DNA of 26,185 nt from Verrucomicrobiota bacterium (GTDB lineage Bacteria; Verrucomicrobiota; Verrucomicrobiia; Verrucomicrobiales; Verrucomicrobiaceae), in NCBI GenBank assembly GCA_009885275.1, contig VFKY01000143.1, forward strand, positions 1-26,185, written 5' to 3'. Position 1 is the first letter of the stretch. Every line of letters starts with the position of its first letter. A program made the position numbers and the translations under genes. Shown one piece after another: positions 15,847-24,269 of the stretch. The notes beneath the pieces are model-generated. The model saw nothing but the letters and a program-made list of their open reading frames with translations, did no database searches and was not told the DNA's origin.

Positions 15847-17346
15847 ATGATTTCCGCCTTCGTCAACATCTTCAAGATACCTGATCTTCGTCAGCGCATC
15901 CTCTTCACTCTCGCAATGATTATTATCGTGCGGATTGGTTATGCTATTACTCTTCCCGGTGTAAACCCGAATGTATTGCAAGCATGGATTGACAGTAAGG
16001 CTGATGCTGCGGCATCTCCATTCGCGGCAGCAGCTGCATTATTGAATGTATTCAGTGGTGGCGGCCTTGAGCGTTGTGCTATTTTTGCGTTGGGCATTAT
16101 GCCTTACATCAGCGCCAGCATCATGATGCAATTGCTCACGGCGGTAGTTCCCAGTTTTAGTAAGCTGGCTCGCGAAGATGGCGGACGCCAAAAAATCAGT
16201 CAGTGGACACGGTTTGTCACCGTAGCGTTATGTCTTCTTCAAGGGTATTTGCTCGCTAAATCATTAGACACTCCCGGCCAGAATATTTTCCTCTATGGAC
16301 TAGAAGATGTCATGAGAGATCACGGACCATTGGTTCCTAATTTTGGTTGGGGCTTTATTTTCACTGCGGTGATGACGATGACCGCTGGCAGTATGTTCAT
16401 CATGTGGCTGGGGGAGCAAATTACCGAGCGAGGCATTGGTAACGGCGTTTCCCTCCTCATCAGTGTGAACATTGTGGCAGATCTTCCGGGCAGCATGGTG
16501 CTATTGTGGAAGACTTACATACTCAAACCCGATCCAGGCGCGATGGATGCAATTGCACTCTTGGCGTTACTCGTTTTGCTTGTTTCTGTGATTGCAGGGA
16601 TTATCGCCCTGACTCAAGCGCAGCGCCGCATTGCTATTCAATATGCTAAGCGAGTAGTTGGTCGCAAAGTGTTCGGTGGTCAGACTCAATATATGCCACT
16701 CAAGGTAAACTATGCAGGTGTGATGCCTATTATTTTTGCTCAAGCCATTCTGCTCTTCCCCTCACAAATTATCAGCGGCTTCTTTCCTGATGTAGCGAGT
16801 GTTAATCAGTGGGTTCAATGGTTTACATCTGGGATGCCTTACATTGTAATTTCAACAACTCTCATCTTCTTCTTCAGTTATTTTTGGGTGGCCACGATGT
16901 TTCAACCCAATCAAATTTCTGAGGACTTAAAAAAGAGCGGTGGATACATTCCAGGTATTCGTCCTGGTAAACCGACTGCTGACTTTCTTGATTTCACCAT
17001 GAGTCGCCTCACTTTTGCCGGAGCATTATTTCTCACGTTGATTTATGTGTTCCCGCTTTTGCTCCAACGTCAGTTGAATTTGGATCAGCGTGTTAGTCAG
17101 TTTTTCGGTGGAACAAGTATTTTGATCCTTGTAGGTGTGGTACTTGATGTGATGCGCCAAGTTGAAACCCATCTTTTGCAACGACATTACGATGGATTTC
17201 TTCGTAAGGGCAAGATTCGTGGGCGTGATCGTCAGACTACTGGCGGTATGACGGCCAATCCTCAGGCAGTGGTCTGGTTATGGACAGGGATTGCAATTAT
17301 CGCATTGATTGGGATTTCGTATTCGATTTTTAAAGGCATCAAGTAA
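15847..17346 (+). CDS. secY: Protein translocase subunit SecY
   Basis: SecY forms the membrane channel of the Sec pathway with SecE and SecG. The 499-residue protein is somewhat longer than E. coli SecY (443) and has about ten hydrophobic segments. Motifs include GIMPYISASIMMQLL (83-97) in TM2, ERGIGNGVSLLIS (194-206), GGQTQYMPLKVNYAGVMPIIFA and the cytoplasmic-loop sequence SGGYIPGIRPGKPT. The extra length lies partly in the TM1-TM2 region, which has an Ala-rich insert around residues 50-65, and in periplasmic loops. It has no Shine-Dalgarno box and sits just after a terminator, so its transcription must come from readthrough or from a promoter that I could not identify. Confidence 0.97.
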   Translation: MISAFVNIFKIPDLRQRILFTLAMIIIVRIGYAITLPGVNPNVLQAWIDSKADAAASPFAAAAALLNVFSGGGLERCAIFALGIMPYISASIMMQLLTAVVPSFSKLAREDGGRQKISQWTRFVTVALCLLQGYLLAKSLDTPGQNIFLYGLEDVMRDHGPLVPNFGWGFIFTAVMTMTAGSMFIMWLGEQITERGIGNGVSLLISVNIVADLPGSMVLLWKTYILKPDPGAMDAIALLALLVLLVSVIAGIIALTQAQRRIAIQYAKRVVGRKVFGGQTQYMPLKVNYAGVMPIIFAQAILLFPSQIISGFFPDVASVNQWVQWFTSGMPYIVISTTLIFFFSYFWVATMFQPNQISEDLKKSGGYIPGIRPGKPTADFLDFTMSRLTFAGALFLTLIYVFPLLLQRQLNLDQRVSQFFGGTSILILVGVVLDVMRQVETHLLQRHYDGFLRKGKIRGRDRQTTGGMTANPQAVVWLWTGIAIIALIGISYSIFKGIK

Positions 17347-17369
17347 AACTGAAGTTTCGCTGCATTTAC

Positions 17370-18194
17370 ATGGCCCTCTCTTTTGACAGAATTCCTACTC
17401 GTCATGGGAAAGGGCTTGATGGGATTCGTCAGGCGGCGGCTCTTGCGCGTGATATTCTTTTGAAGGCCGCAGCAATGGTTGAGCCCGGCATTACAACGGC
17501 TGAAATTGATCGATTTGTCGCCTCTGAAATTAAAGTGCAAGGTGCGACGAGTGCATTTTACAATTACAAGGTTGGGAACAAAAGATTTCCCGGTCACATC
17601 TGTATTGGATTCAATGATGAGGTCGTCCATGGAATAGGAAGCGATCGAACTATTCAGCCTGGAGATATTATTAAAATTGATGTGGGGATTGAGAAAGATG
17701 GCTGGATTGGTGATAATGCATTGACCGTTCCAGTGCCTCCCATTTCTGCTGACGTGCAGCGCCTATTATCTGCCACAGAGGACTCTTTGGAGATTGCATT
17801 GGACTGGGCGCGAGATGGTCTCATGCTCGGAGACCTTTGTCACTCTGTTGAAAACTACGTACACCGCTTTGGTCTTAGTGTGGTTCGTGATTACGTTGGT
17901 CATGGCGTTGGACGTAAACTTCACGAAGAACCACAGGTACCAAATTATGGCATCAAGGGTACCAAGCCAAGATTACGTGCAGGAATGACTCTGGCCATCG
18001 AACCAATGATCAATCTTGGCGTTGAGCAGACTCAAACTTTGGCCGATGGCTGGACGGTAGTGACAGTGGATCGCAAACCAAGCGCCCATTATGAGCATAT
18101 GGTGCTCATCACGGAAGGGGATCCTGAGATTTTGACGGCCCGTCCACGAATCAATCCGCCGCTAACTCAGCCGTTGAATCGTACAGTCGCCTGA
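17370..18194 (+). CDS. map: Methionine aminopeptidase, type I
   Basis: Map removes the initiator methionine from new proteins in the cytoplasm. The 274-residue protein keeps all five metal ligands of the family: D104 (IDVG), D115 (WIGDN), H178 (VGHGVG), E211 (AIEPM) and E242 (YEHM). It also keeps the substrate-binding H87 (VVHGI). No N-terminal zinc-finger region precedes the catalytic domain. About 17 residues rich in Pro/Arg/Asn extend the C-terminus. It follows secY by 23 bp, as in many spc operons, although adk, often between them, is missing. No Shine-Dalgarno box. hisA follows after 14 bp, so co-transcription is likely. Confidence 0.97.
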   Translation: MALSFDRIPTRHGKGLDGIRQAAALARDILLKAAAMVEPGITTAEIDRFVASEIKVQGATSAFYNYKVGNKRFPGHICIGFNDEVVHGIGSDRTIQPGDIIKIDVGIEKDGWIGDNALTVPVPPISADVQRLLSATEDSLEIALDWARDGLMLGDLCHSVENYVHRFGLSVVRDYVGHGVGRKLHEEPQVPNYGIKGTKPRLRAGMTLAIEPMINLGVEQTQTLADGWTVVTVDRKPSAHYEHMVLITEGDPEILTARPRINPPLTQPLNRTVA

Positions 18195-18208
18195 GCCATA
18201 CTGGTCGT

Positions 18209-18973
18209 ATGACTAAGTTTCGCCCATGTATCGATCTTCATGCTGGTAAGGTGAAACAAATCGTTGGCTCCACGCTGAGTGATATTGGAAGCGGCCCCAA
18301 GGAAAATTTTGTAAGCAGTAAACCCGCCGCTTGGTATGCAGAGCAATATGGGAAGGATGGCCTGCTAGGAGGGCATGTCATTATGCTCGGCGCAGGCAAT
18401 GAAGATGCGGCTATAGAAGCGCTTAGTGCTTATCCAAATGGGCTACAAATTGGAGGGGGGATCAAACCTGAGAATGCCGCGCGTTACCTGAATGCAGGTG
18501 CTAGTCATGTGATCGTTACTAGCTATATTTTTGACACAGATGGAAAATTTAGTGAGGAGCGACTATCCGAAATGGTGGCCTGTGTTGGTTCTGACCGCTT
18601 GGTGCTTGACCTCAGCTGTAAGGCTACACCATTAGGATGGAGAGTTTCGATGAACCGATGGCAAACGCTGACTGACTTATCAGTGGACCAGGAAGCATTT
18701 AAAAAATTATCCGTCTACTGCGATGAATTTCTTATTCATGCCGTCGATGTTGAAGGGAAATGTGAAGGGATCGATGAACAACTTGTGGAATCATTAAGTC
18801 AATGGTGTGACAAACCGGTAACCTATGCTGGTGGCGCGCGTAATCTGGATGATTTGTATCGAGTTCAGGAATTGAGTATTGGACGAGTTGATGTCACGAT
18901 TGGAAGCGCATTGGACATCTTTGGTGGTATAGGCACGAAGTATGAAGATTGCGTGGCTTTTAATCGGCGATAG
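18209..18973 (+). CDS. hisA: Phosphoribosylformimino-AICAR-phosphate isomerase, eukaryotic type
   Basis: HisA catalyses the fourth step of histidine biosynthesis, an Amadori rearrangement of ProFAR to PRFAR, in a (beta/alpha)8 barrel. The 254 residues resemble the fungal and plant HIS6 form more than usual bacterial HisA: MTKFRPCIDLHAGKVKQIVG, QIGGGIKPENAARYL, VIVTSYIFDTDG, DRLVLDLSCK, MNRWQTLTDL, DEFLIHAVDVEGKCEGID and TIGSALDIFGG. The catalytic aspartates appear as D9 (CIDLH) and the Asp of HAVDVEG. It stands apart from other his genes and follows map closely, converging with the ACT gene 8 bp away. The assignment to the eukaryotic-type subfamily is from memory of the yeast sequence and is firm; activity is inferred. 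Confidence 0.92.
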   Translation: MTKFRPCIDLHAGKVKQIVGSTLSDIGSGPKENFVSSKPAAWYAEQYGKDGLLGGHVIMLGAGNEDAAIEALSAYPNGLQIGGGIKPENAARYLNAGASHVIVTSYIFDTDGKFSEERLSEMVACVGSDRLVLDLSCKATPLGWRVSMNRWQTLTDLSVDQEAFKKLSVYCDEFLIHAVDVEGKCEGIDEQLVESLSQWCDKPVTYAGGARNLDDLYRVQELSIGRVDVTIGSALDIFGGIGTKYEDCVAFNRR

Positions 18974-18981
18974 TGGGAGCG

Positions 18982-19386
18982 CTATTTTGGTGGCTCGATG
19001 GCTAGAACATCATTTAACAAAATGGCTGCCATGATATTGTCTGATGCAACCAATGTGGCAAAAGCAAAACCATTCTCCCTGCGATGGATATGCATGGACC
19101 GTAAATCGAGACCGGCATTCTTTAATCGCACGGCGATGGTCGCCAATGCTCCTGGCTTATCTTCGAGTTTAATGAGCAATGCATCCTGAGTGATGGCTTT
19201 GAATCCATGATCGCGCAGAGCGCGAAGTGCTTCATCGTAGAGATCCACCGTGAGGACTATCAACCCGTGGTTTTCAATTGCCGCAAGGTCCAAGGCTTCA
19301 ATATTAACTCCGCGTTCGGCGAGCAGACTTGTTATCGTGGCGGCTATACCACACTCATCAGGAACAAAAACGGCGATCTGTTTCAT
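18982..19386 (-). CDS. Tandem ACT-domain protein
   Basis: This 134-residue protein consists of two ACT domains, roughly residues 1-66 and 67-134, and nothing else. The first begins MKQIAVFVPDECGIAATITSLLAERGVNIEAL and the second LLIKLEDKPGALATIAVRLKNAGLDLRSMH, each with the 'PG/CG' turn that usually contacts an amino-acid ligand. Stand-alone double-ACT proteins are thought to bind amino acids and regulate partners; no catalytic domain is present. Its ATG overlaps the stop codon of the upstream decarboxylase (ATGA), so they are translationally coupled. This makes amino-acid sensing linked to that enzyme the simplest guess. The ligand is unknown. Confidence 0.88.
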   Translation of the reverse strand: MKQIAVFVPDECGIAATITSLLAERGVNIEALDLAAIENHGLIVLTVDLYDEALRALRDHGFKAITQDALLIKLEDKPGALATIAVRLKNAGLDLRSMHIHRRENGFAFATLVASDNIMAAILLNDVLAIEPPK

Positions 19387-20531
19387 TGTAGAGAAGTGTT
19401 GTAGGGTTCGTTCATGGCGGAGGCGAAATCGTCGACAAAGGCATCAATAATGGATCGGCTGACGTGAGGCATGACAATGAGGTGACAAATGTCCTGATTA
19501 GGGGCGAGGATCCACTTGCGCATGATTGACTCTGGCGGCTTGGGAAAGACAACTGTGACGGAATTTTTATGCCGCCAGGCATTAATGCCAATTGCGCAAA
19601 GCTTGTCCACAGCATATTCGGCGCGCTCAAGACAGCCATTTACCGTATGCCGTAGGCCATCATGTCCGAGAGTGTGTAAACGATACCATAGAAAGAGTGG
19701 CGCAATCGCACTGCGTGAACCCGCAATAGTCGTATCCAGCGCGCCAATGTATTCGATGGATCGAGAAACACGTTCGACATGTTTTTTTCGAGCCAAAATT
19801 ACGCCGCAAGGAATGGGAGAGCCCAGCATTTTGTGTCCGCTGATAGAAATACTGTCAGCGCCTGCTGCAAAGTTCCAGGGCTGGGCATCCTCGACAAATG
19901 GAAGGATCATCCCGCTTAAGGCTGCATCCGCATGGACGTAGGCTTTACTGATTGAGAGTTCATTCAGGATTGAGCGAATGGTCAATAGATTGTCTATTGC
20001 ACCCTTCATGGTGGTGCCGATGTTGGCGAAGATGATGGGTGGAGCGTCGCGATGAATGCGCAGACTTTCTCGTAAGTCTTCGTAATCCATTTCACCGTTT
20101 GGCTGGCTCTTCAACATGAGACTGCGCGTGTGCTGCAGTCGTAGAATTTTGGCGACGCTGTAATGCGTGTCCTCCGAGAAATAACAGATGCCTTCGGGAT
20201 AGGTTTCTCTTCCGACATAGAGGCCGTACATGTTGCCCTCCGTTCCGCCGCTCGTAACATATCCCCACCAGTCGTTGGCTTTTGCTTGGGCGAATTCGGC
20301 AAACTCAGCGACCACTTCGCGTTCGAAGTCCTGTGTATTCATGCGATAATTGGAACCGCTGAATGGATCGCCGACATTGTTCACAGAAAACTGAAGAAAA
20401 CGGAATAGCTCCGAATAGTCGAACTCCTGATTGCAGGGATAGCCGATGTTCTTATCCCGCATCGCACTCAGACGCGCATACAAATCATCAAGCTTTTGAC
20501 GATCTTCAGGGGTGAGGGCAGGAGCATTCAC
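19383..20531 (-). CDS. hdc: PLP-dependent histidine decarboxylase-like enzyme (group II)
   Basis: This is a cytosolic PLP enzyme of the group II decarboxylase family, 382 residues from the GTG at 20531. That length and sequence closely match the bacterial PLP-type histidine decarboxylases (about 380 residues): NIGYPCNQEFDYSEL, GYVTSGGTEGNMYG, SEDTHYSVAKI, IIFANIGTTMKGAIDN, HADAALSGMILPFV and SGHKMLGSPIPCG with the PLP lysine K234. The stacking histidine H123 (DTHYS) and D202 (HADAAL) are present. The open frame continues upstream into the SNF2 gene, but that part is low-quality, Ser/Lys-rich shadow sequence. GTG 20531 is the only start just before the homology. No clear Shine-Dalgarno box is seen. 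Plant serine decarboxylases belong to the same subfamily, so the substrate (His or Ser) is not certain. It lies 55 bp after the SNF2 gene. Confidence 0.88.
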   Translation of the reverse strand: MNAPALTPEDRQKLDDLYARLSAMRDKNIGYPCNQEFDYSELFRFLQFSVNNVGDPFSGSNYRMNTQDFEREVVAEFAEFAQAKANDWWGYVTSGGTEGNMYGLYVGRETYPEGICYFSEDTHYSVAKILRLQHTRSLMLKSQPNGEMDYEDLRESLRIHRDAPPIIFANIGTTMKGAIDNLLTIRSILNELSISKAYVHADAALSGMILPFVEDAQPWNFAAGADSISISGHKMLGSPIPCGVILARKKHVERVSRSIEYIGALDTTIAGSRSAIAPLFLWYRLHTLGHDGLRHTVNGCLERAEYAVDKLCAIGINAWRHKNSVTVVFPKPPESIMRKWILAPNQDICHLIVMPHVSRSIIDAFVDDFASAMNEPYNTSLQ

Positions 20532-20586
20532 AAGATTGAGAAGGATACGTTTGGTATCCTGACAAAGATCACGATTAACTGCAAGC

Positions 20587-23500
20587 CTACTCTTCTTCCG
20601 GTGCCGGCTCGCCAATGCTGAACAAGTATTCCAAGTCCTGTTTGTCGAGATTGCGGGCGAAGCTTTCTTCACCGAGCACATCGTTGGAGAGCAGGCTCTT
20701 CTGTTCCTGGAGATGCCGGATTTTTTCTTCGATGGTATCACGCGCAAGAAGACGGTAAGCCATGACGGGTTGGGTTTGGCCGATGCGGTGGGCGCGGTCA
20801 ATAGCTTGGTTTTCCACAGCAGGATTCCACCATGGATCATAGAGAATGACGTAGCTCGCGGCGGTGAGATTGAGTCCGCTGCCACCGGCTTTCAATGAGA
20901 GCAGGAAAACAGAAGGATTGGGGTCATTTTGAAATCCGTTGACGATGTCAGCGCGATTTTGAGAGGCTCCGGTGAGCCAATGATAAGGGCGCTCCAGCGC
21001 AATAAGCTTGTCGCGAATGATGGTGAGCATGGTGACAAACTGCGAGAAGACGAGCACCTTGTGGCCTTCGTCGTGTAGTTGTTCCAGTAACTCAAAGAGG
21101 GCGACAATCTTAGCGCTGTCTTCGTTGGCCGCATCGGGCTGAACCAGCGCGGGGTGACAGCAGATTTGACGAAGACGCGTGATGGCCTGTAAGATGGCGA
21201 AGCGACGTTTGTTGAGCGCATCAGCTCCTACGGAACTAAGAATCATATGCTGCGCTTGAGCCAGTTGCTCACGGTAGAGTTTGTCTTGAAGTCCAGAAAG
21301 TTCGCAGAGAATATTTTCTTCCGTGCGTGGAGGAAGTTCACGCGCGACCTGACCCTTCGTGCGGCGGAGGATGAAGGGACGCAAGCGGGAACTGAGTCGT
21401 GCCGCCGCGCGGTCATCCTTACGGCGATCAAAGTTCTTTTGGAAGTAAGCGCGATCCCCTAATGCGCCGGGTGTTGCAAAGGTCATTAAACTCCAGAGAT
21501 CTAGTAGGCGGTTTTCCAGAGGAGTGCCCGTGAGGACGAGGCGGTTCTGGGCATGCAGTTGCCGGGCCGCACGGGTGACTTTGGAGTCGGGATTTTTGAT
21601 TTGCTGACCTTCATCGAGAATAGCGGCGAGCCAGTTTACCTTTTGCAGTTCTTCAATACTGCTGCGCAACTGGGCGTAGTTCATGACCACGACATCCGCT
21701 TCCTCTTTAATAGCAGGAAGATTCAGGGTGTCCTTCTCACGTAGCACTTTCACTCTAAGAATAGGAGCCGCTTTGTTAAATTCGACCGCCCAGACATCGA
21801 GCACCGACTTTGGACAGATGACAAGACAGGGGGCGGGCGTTAGATTTTCTTCGCGTGCTTTTGATCGAAGCCAAAGAACCCAAGCAATACTCTGCACTGT
21901 TTTACCGAGACCCATGTCATCGGCCAAGACGCCACCAAAATGATTGATGGCCAGATAGACGAGGAATTGAAAGCCTTCCACCTGGTAGGGGCGGAGAGTT
22001 ATCTTTAGATCATCAGGCACTTCTGGCTTGGTCAGTAAATCGAGCTCGGAAAGGCGTTTGCGGACACGCTCCCACAGTTCCTCTGGAATAAATTCTTTCC
22101 GTTCTTGCAAGGCCAGTTGCCGGGCATGAATCGGATGAGCCTCATCATTAAGATCATTGATATCGAGACCGAGTGCATCAATGGCGGTCTGCTGCTCTTC
22201 CGTCAATTCCAGAAGCACACTGCGCCATGTGCCATCCGCAAGGCGGACGAAGCCGCCACGCGCTGCGATCAGGCGACGAATCTCTGCCGGTTTGAGATCC
22301 AAGCCTTCAATGTCAAAGATAAGCCTGAGATCAAACCAGTCGATCCCAGCTTCATTAATTTGAAGTCTTACCGTGGCCTTTAGAGGGTCAGCCAAGATCG
22401 TCTGCAATCGCGAATCTGCTGTCAGTGTTATCCCCTCTGGAAGTGACAGTGCCCATGCATGAAAGTTCTCTGGGAAAGTTTTGGTGATACGAGAGCGGAA
22501 AGCATCGAGTTCCAGATCATAATTCGCTTTGATGCCTTCGAGGGTTGGTACGACGGCATCAAGCGTGGCGCGATCATAACAAGGAATGGCACCATCTGAG
22601 GCTCGCAGTTGTTCAATGACTTCCCAACGTTTCCCCTTCAATGTTTGGGTAAGCAGACCGTTCGAGCTGATTGCCTGAACTGATATGGCCATATGTTCCG
22701 TGCCGCCCTGTTCCACCTTGGCGAGACAGTGGGCAGTGAGACTCACTTTAAAAGACTCGTGAGTTACTCGGGATTCAATGCTTGGCGGCAAGGCCACTTC
22801 GAGCTGCTGAAGAAAGCGAATCCCTTCTTCAGTTGCCAGAGCTTCAAGCGGGATTTCGATACTTGAAGTGGTGTTGGAATCTTCCTCCAGCATGGCTGGC
22901 CCACGAAACACGGTGTCAGTGGTGATATAGAGCGATTCCGCAGCAGGTAGGTATCGGAGAGGCTTTGGCGCATCATTTCCATCAGCATCACTGAGTCGCA
23001 AAGATATGGAGTTTGTTTTCCCGGTGGAATCTTTGTTTTCTCTTGCATACCAGCGCAAGGGTTTTTCCACGAAGATGAAAGGTGTCTCATCAAGGGTCAG
23101 CAAATAATCTGATAACTCTTTCTGTAGGAGCAGTGCCGCGAGCCAGCGAGCGGCATCCACATTTTCAAGCCGCATGATAGGATGAATTTGTTCTCTTAAT
23201 CCGCGCACGGCAGACACGAGAATCAGTCGAGAGTGAAGCGGAAGATCCAGTGCATTGTGTCGATCAAGTTCTACGAGTTGATCCAGCGCTGGTTCGGTGA
23301 GTGTGTGCCAGATTCCTTCCCTATCGCGAGATTGAAAGCGCACTTCATGGGGAGTGATAATAAGCCTGATCTCAGCGGATGCGGATTCAGTTTTGTCTCG
23401 CTGGCTAAATTCTCGGATACGTTCTGTCCAGAGAGGAATGTCGGCCTGTTTCCTCCAAGCATCGAGTGCGGCCCGCGTTTCGTTGAGCTTGGTGATGATT

Positions 23501-24069
23501 TCCAGAAACGCAGGATAGGTCAGCTTGCGCTCGATCAAAGCCGCTGCGAGGTAGTTCCAGAAATCGACAATATCAGTGGGCGGCTCGGGCCAGAGTTTGA
23601 GGGCGTCATAACTCTGAATGGGCCAGCGCGAATTTAAGCGCACGAGATCGTGATCATAAATCTCTTTTAGGGTTCGATAGCGCTCATAGCGTTTCTCCAC
23701 CTTGGAGAGGTATTGCTCCTCCGAGGGGGAGAGCTGTCGCGAGAGTTTGTCTTCCACTATTTCCTGAAGGCTTTTTTGAGCATGGGTGACAGAAGATTCG
23801 GATGTTTGATGCACTTCAGCCTCGAGCATCGCGGCGCAGATGGCGATGGCGCCGTTTTCTTCATCATCACAGAAGCCACTCCAGTGATTGCCTTTTTTGA
23901 TGAGTGTCACGCGTGTGGTTTCATCTTCAAATCGCACATCAACTTCGATCAAAGTGTCGGTGCATTGCAGCATTAACACTTTGCGTCTCTCAACGAGATT
24001 GCGGGAGGTGGCTACGACGGACTCGTCATAACCATTGAGAAAAAATTCGACATCTGCAGCGCTGGGCAT
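20587..24069 (-). CDS. SNF2-family ATPase/helicase
   Basis: SNF2-family enzymes are DNA translocases that remodel protein-DNA or RNA polymerase complexes. From the ATG at 24069 the protein has 1160 residues; a TTG at 24096 would add nine hydrophobic residues and looks wrong for a cytoplasmic protein. Numbering from the TTG, residues 697-920 hold the first RecA lobe: RPYQVEGFQFL, Walker A DDMGLGKT (726-733), DEGQ (828-831) as motif II, and LTGTPLENRLLDLWSLM. Residues 1000-1130 hold the second lobe: KVLVFSQFVTML, LKAGGSGLNLTAA, DPWWNPAVENQAIDRAHRIGQ. The 690-residue N-terminal region has no domain I recognise and no CxC...CxH SWIM finger. Bacterial members vary in role; it could belong to the group related to RapA/HepA. 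No phage or defence genes lie nearby. Confidence 0.92.
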   Translation of the reverse strand: MPSAADVEFFLNGYDESVVATSRNLVERRKVLMLQCTDTLIEVDVRFEDETTRVTLIKKGNHWSGFCDDEENGAIAICAAMLEAEVHQTSESSVTHAQKSLQEIVEDKLSRQLSPSEEQYLSKVEKRYERYRTLKEIYDHDLVRLNSRWPIQSYDALKLWPEPPTDIVDFWNYLAAALIERKLTYPAFLEIITKLNETRAALDAWRKQADIPLWTERIREFSQRDKTESASAEIRLIITPHEVRFQSRDREGIWHTLTEPALDQLVELDRHNALDLPLHSRLILVSAVRGLREQIHPIMRLENVDAARWLAALLLQKELSDYLLTLDETPFIFVEKPLRWYARENKDSTGKTNSISLRLSDADGNDAPKPLRYLPAAESLYITTDTVFRGPAMLEEDSNTTSSIEIPLEALATEEGIRFLQQLEVALPPSIESRVTHESFKVSLTAHCLAKVEQGGTEHMAISVQAISSNGLLTQTLKGKRWEVIEQLRASDGAIPCYDRATLDAVVPTLEGIKANYDLELDAFRSRITKTFPENFHAWALSLPEGITLTADSRLQTILADPLKATVRLQINEAGIDWFDLRLIFDIEGLDLKPAEIRRLIAARGGFVRLADGTWRSVLLELTEEQQTAIDALGLDINDLNDEAHPIHARQLALQERKEFIPEELWERVRKRLSELDLLTKPEVPDDLKITLRPYQVEGFQFLVYLAINHFGGVLADDMGLGKTVQSIAWVLWLRSKAREENLTPAPCLVICPKSVLDVWAVEFNKAAPILRVKVLREKDTLNLPAIKEEADVVVMNYAQLRSSIEELQKVNWLAAILDEGQQIKNPDSKVTRAARQLHAQNRLVLTGTPLENRLLDLWSLMTFATPGALGDRAYFQKNFDRRKDDRAAARLSSRLRPFILRRTKGQVARELPPRTEENILCELSGLQDKLYREQLAQAQHMILSSVGADALNKRRFAILQAITRLRQICCHPALVQPDAANEDSAKIVALFELLEQLHDEGHKVLVFSQFVTMLTIIRDKLIALERPYHWLTGASQNRADIVNGFQNDPNPSVFLLSLKAGGSGLNLTAASYVILYDPWWNPAVENQAIDRAHRIGQTQPVMAYRLLARDTIEEKIRHLQEQKSLLSNDVLGEESFARNLDKQDLEYLFSIGEPAPEEE

Positions 24070-24269
24070 GGGGAAAAGAAGTGAGAGCAGCGCCAACGGC
24101 GCGAACCGTTACGTTTACATACACCCTGTAAGTTTCGCAAGGCTCAGCACGTAATTTCCCAGACTTACTCACCAAAAGCATTTGCCCTCTGTCAACCCTC
24201 AGTCTTGATAATAGCTTGCCTCGCAGATACCCAACGATCTATCATTTCCCAGTTCTTAAATTGCCAATC
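24070..24269. other. Divergent intergenic region between the SNF2 gene and the dehydrogenase gene
   Basis: No gene is visible in these 200 bases. It should hold promoters for both directions. An inverted repeat AACGG-N6-CCGTT at 24095-24110 lies next to the SNF2 start and might be an operator; the arms are short. No terminator or RNA gene was seen. Confidence 0.5.
24216..24245 (+). promoter_or_regulatory. Candidate promoter for the PVC-type dehydrogenase gene
   Basis: TTGCCT (24216-24221) and TATCAT (24240-24245) match the sigma70 consensus at 4/6 and 5/6 positions with an 18-base spacer. The implied transcript start is about 18 bases before the ATG at 24270, a short leader without a Shine-Dalgarno box. 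Plausible but unproven. Confidence 0.35.

Noticed and set aside
18974..18981. Bidirectional terminator between hisA and the ACT gene
   Set aside because: Only 8 bases separate the stops; the nearby ATAG...CTAT pairing is short and has no T-run.
20532..20885. N-terminal ~118-residue extension of the decarboxylase frame
   Set aside because: It overlaps the conserved C-terminus of the SNF2 gene in another frame on the same strand, is Ser/Lys/Arg-rich without homology, and known histidine decarboxylases start near residue 119 of this frame.
23233..23637. 134-codon plus-strand frame opposite the SNF2 gene
   Set aside because: Antisense to a continuous coding frame and lacking any recognisable domain.
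20587..24096. The SNF2 ATPase as part of an anti-phage defence system
   Set aside because: No nuclease, methylase, PLD or other defence partner lies nearby; the neighbours are a decarboxylase, an ACT protein and a dehydrogenase.
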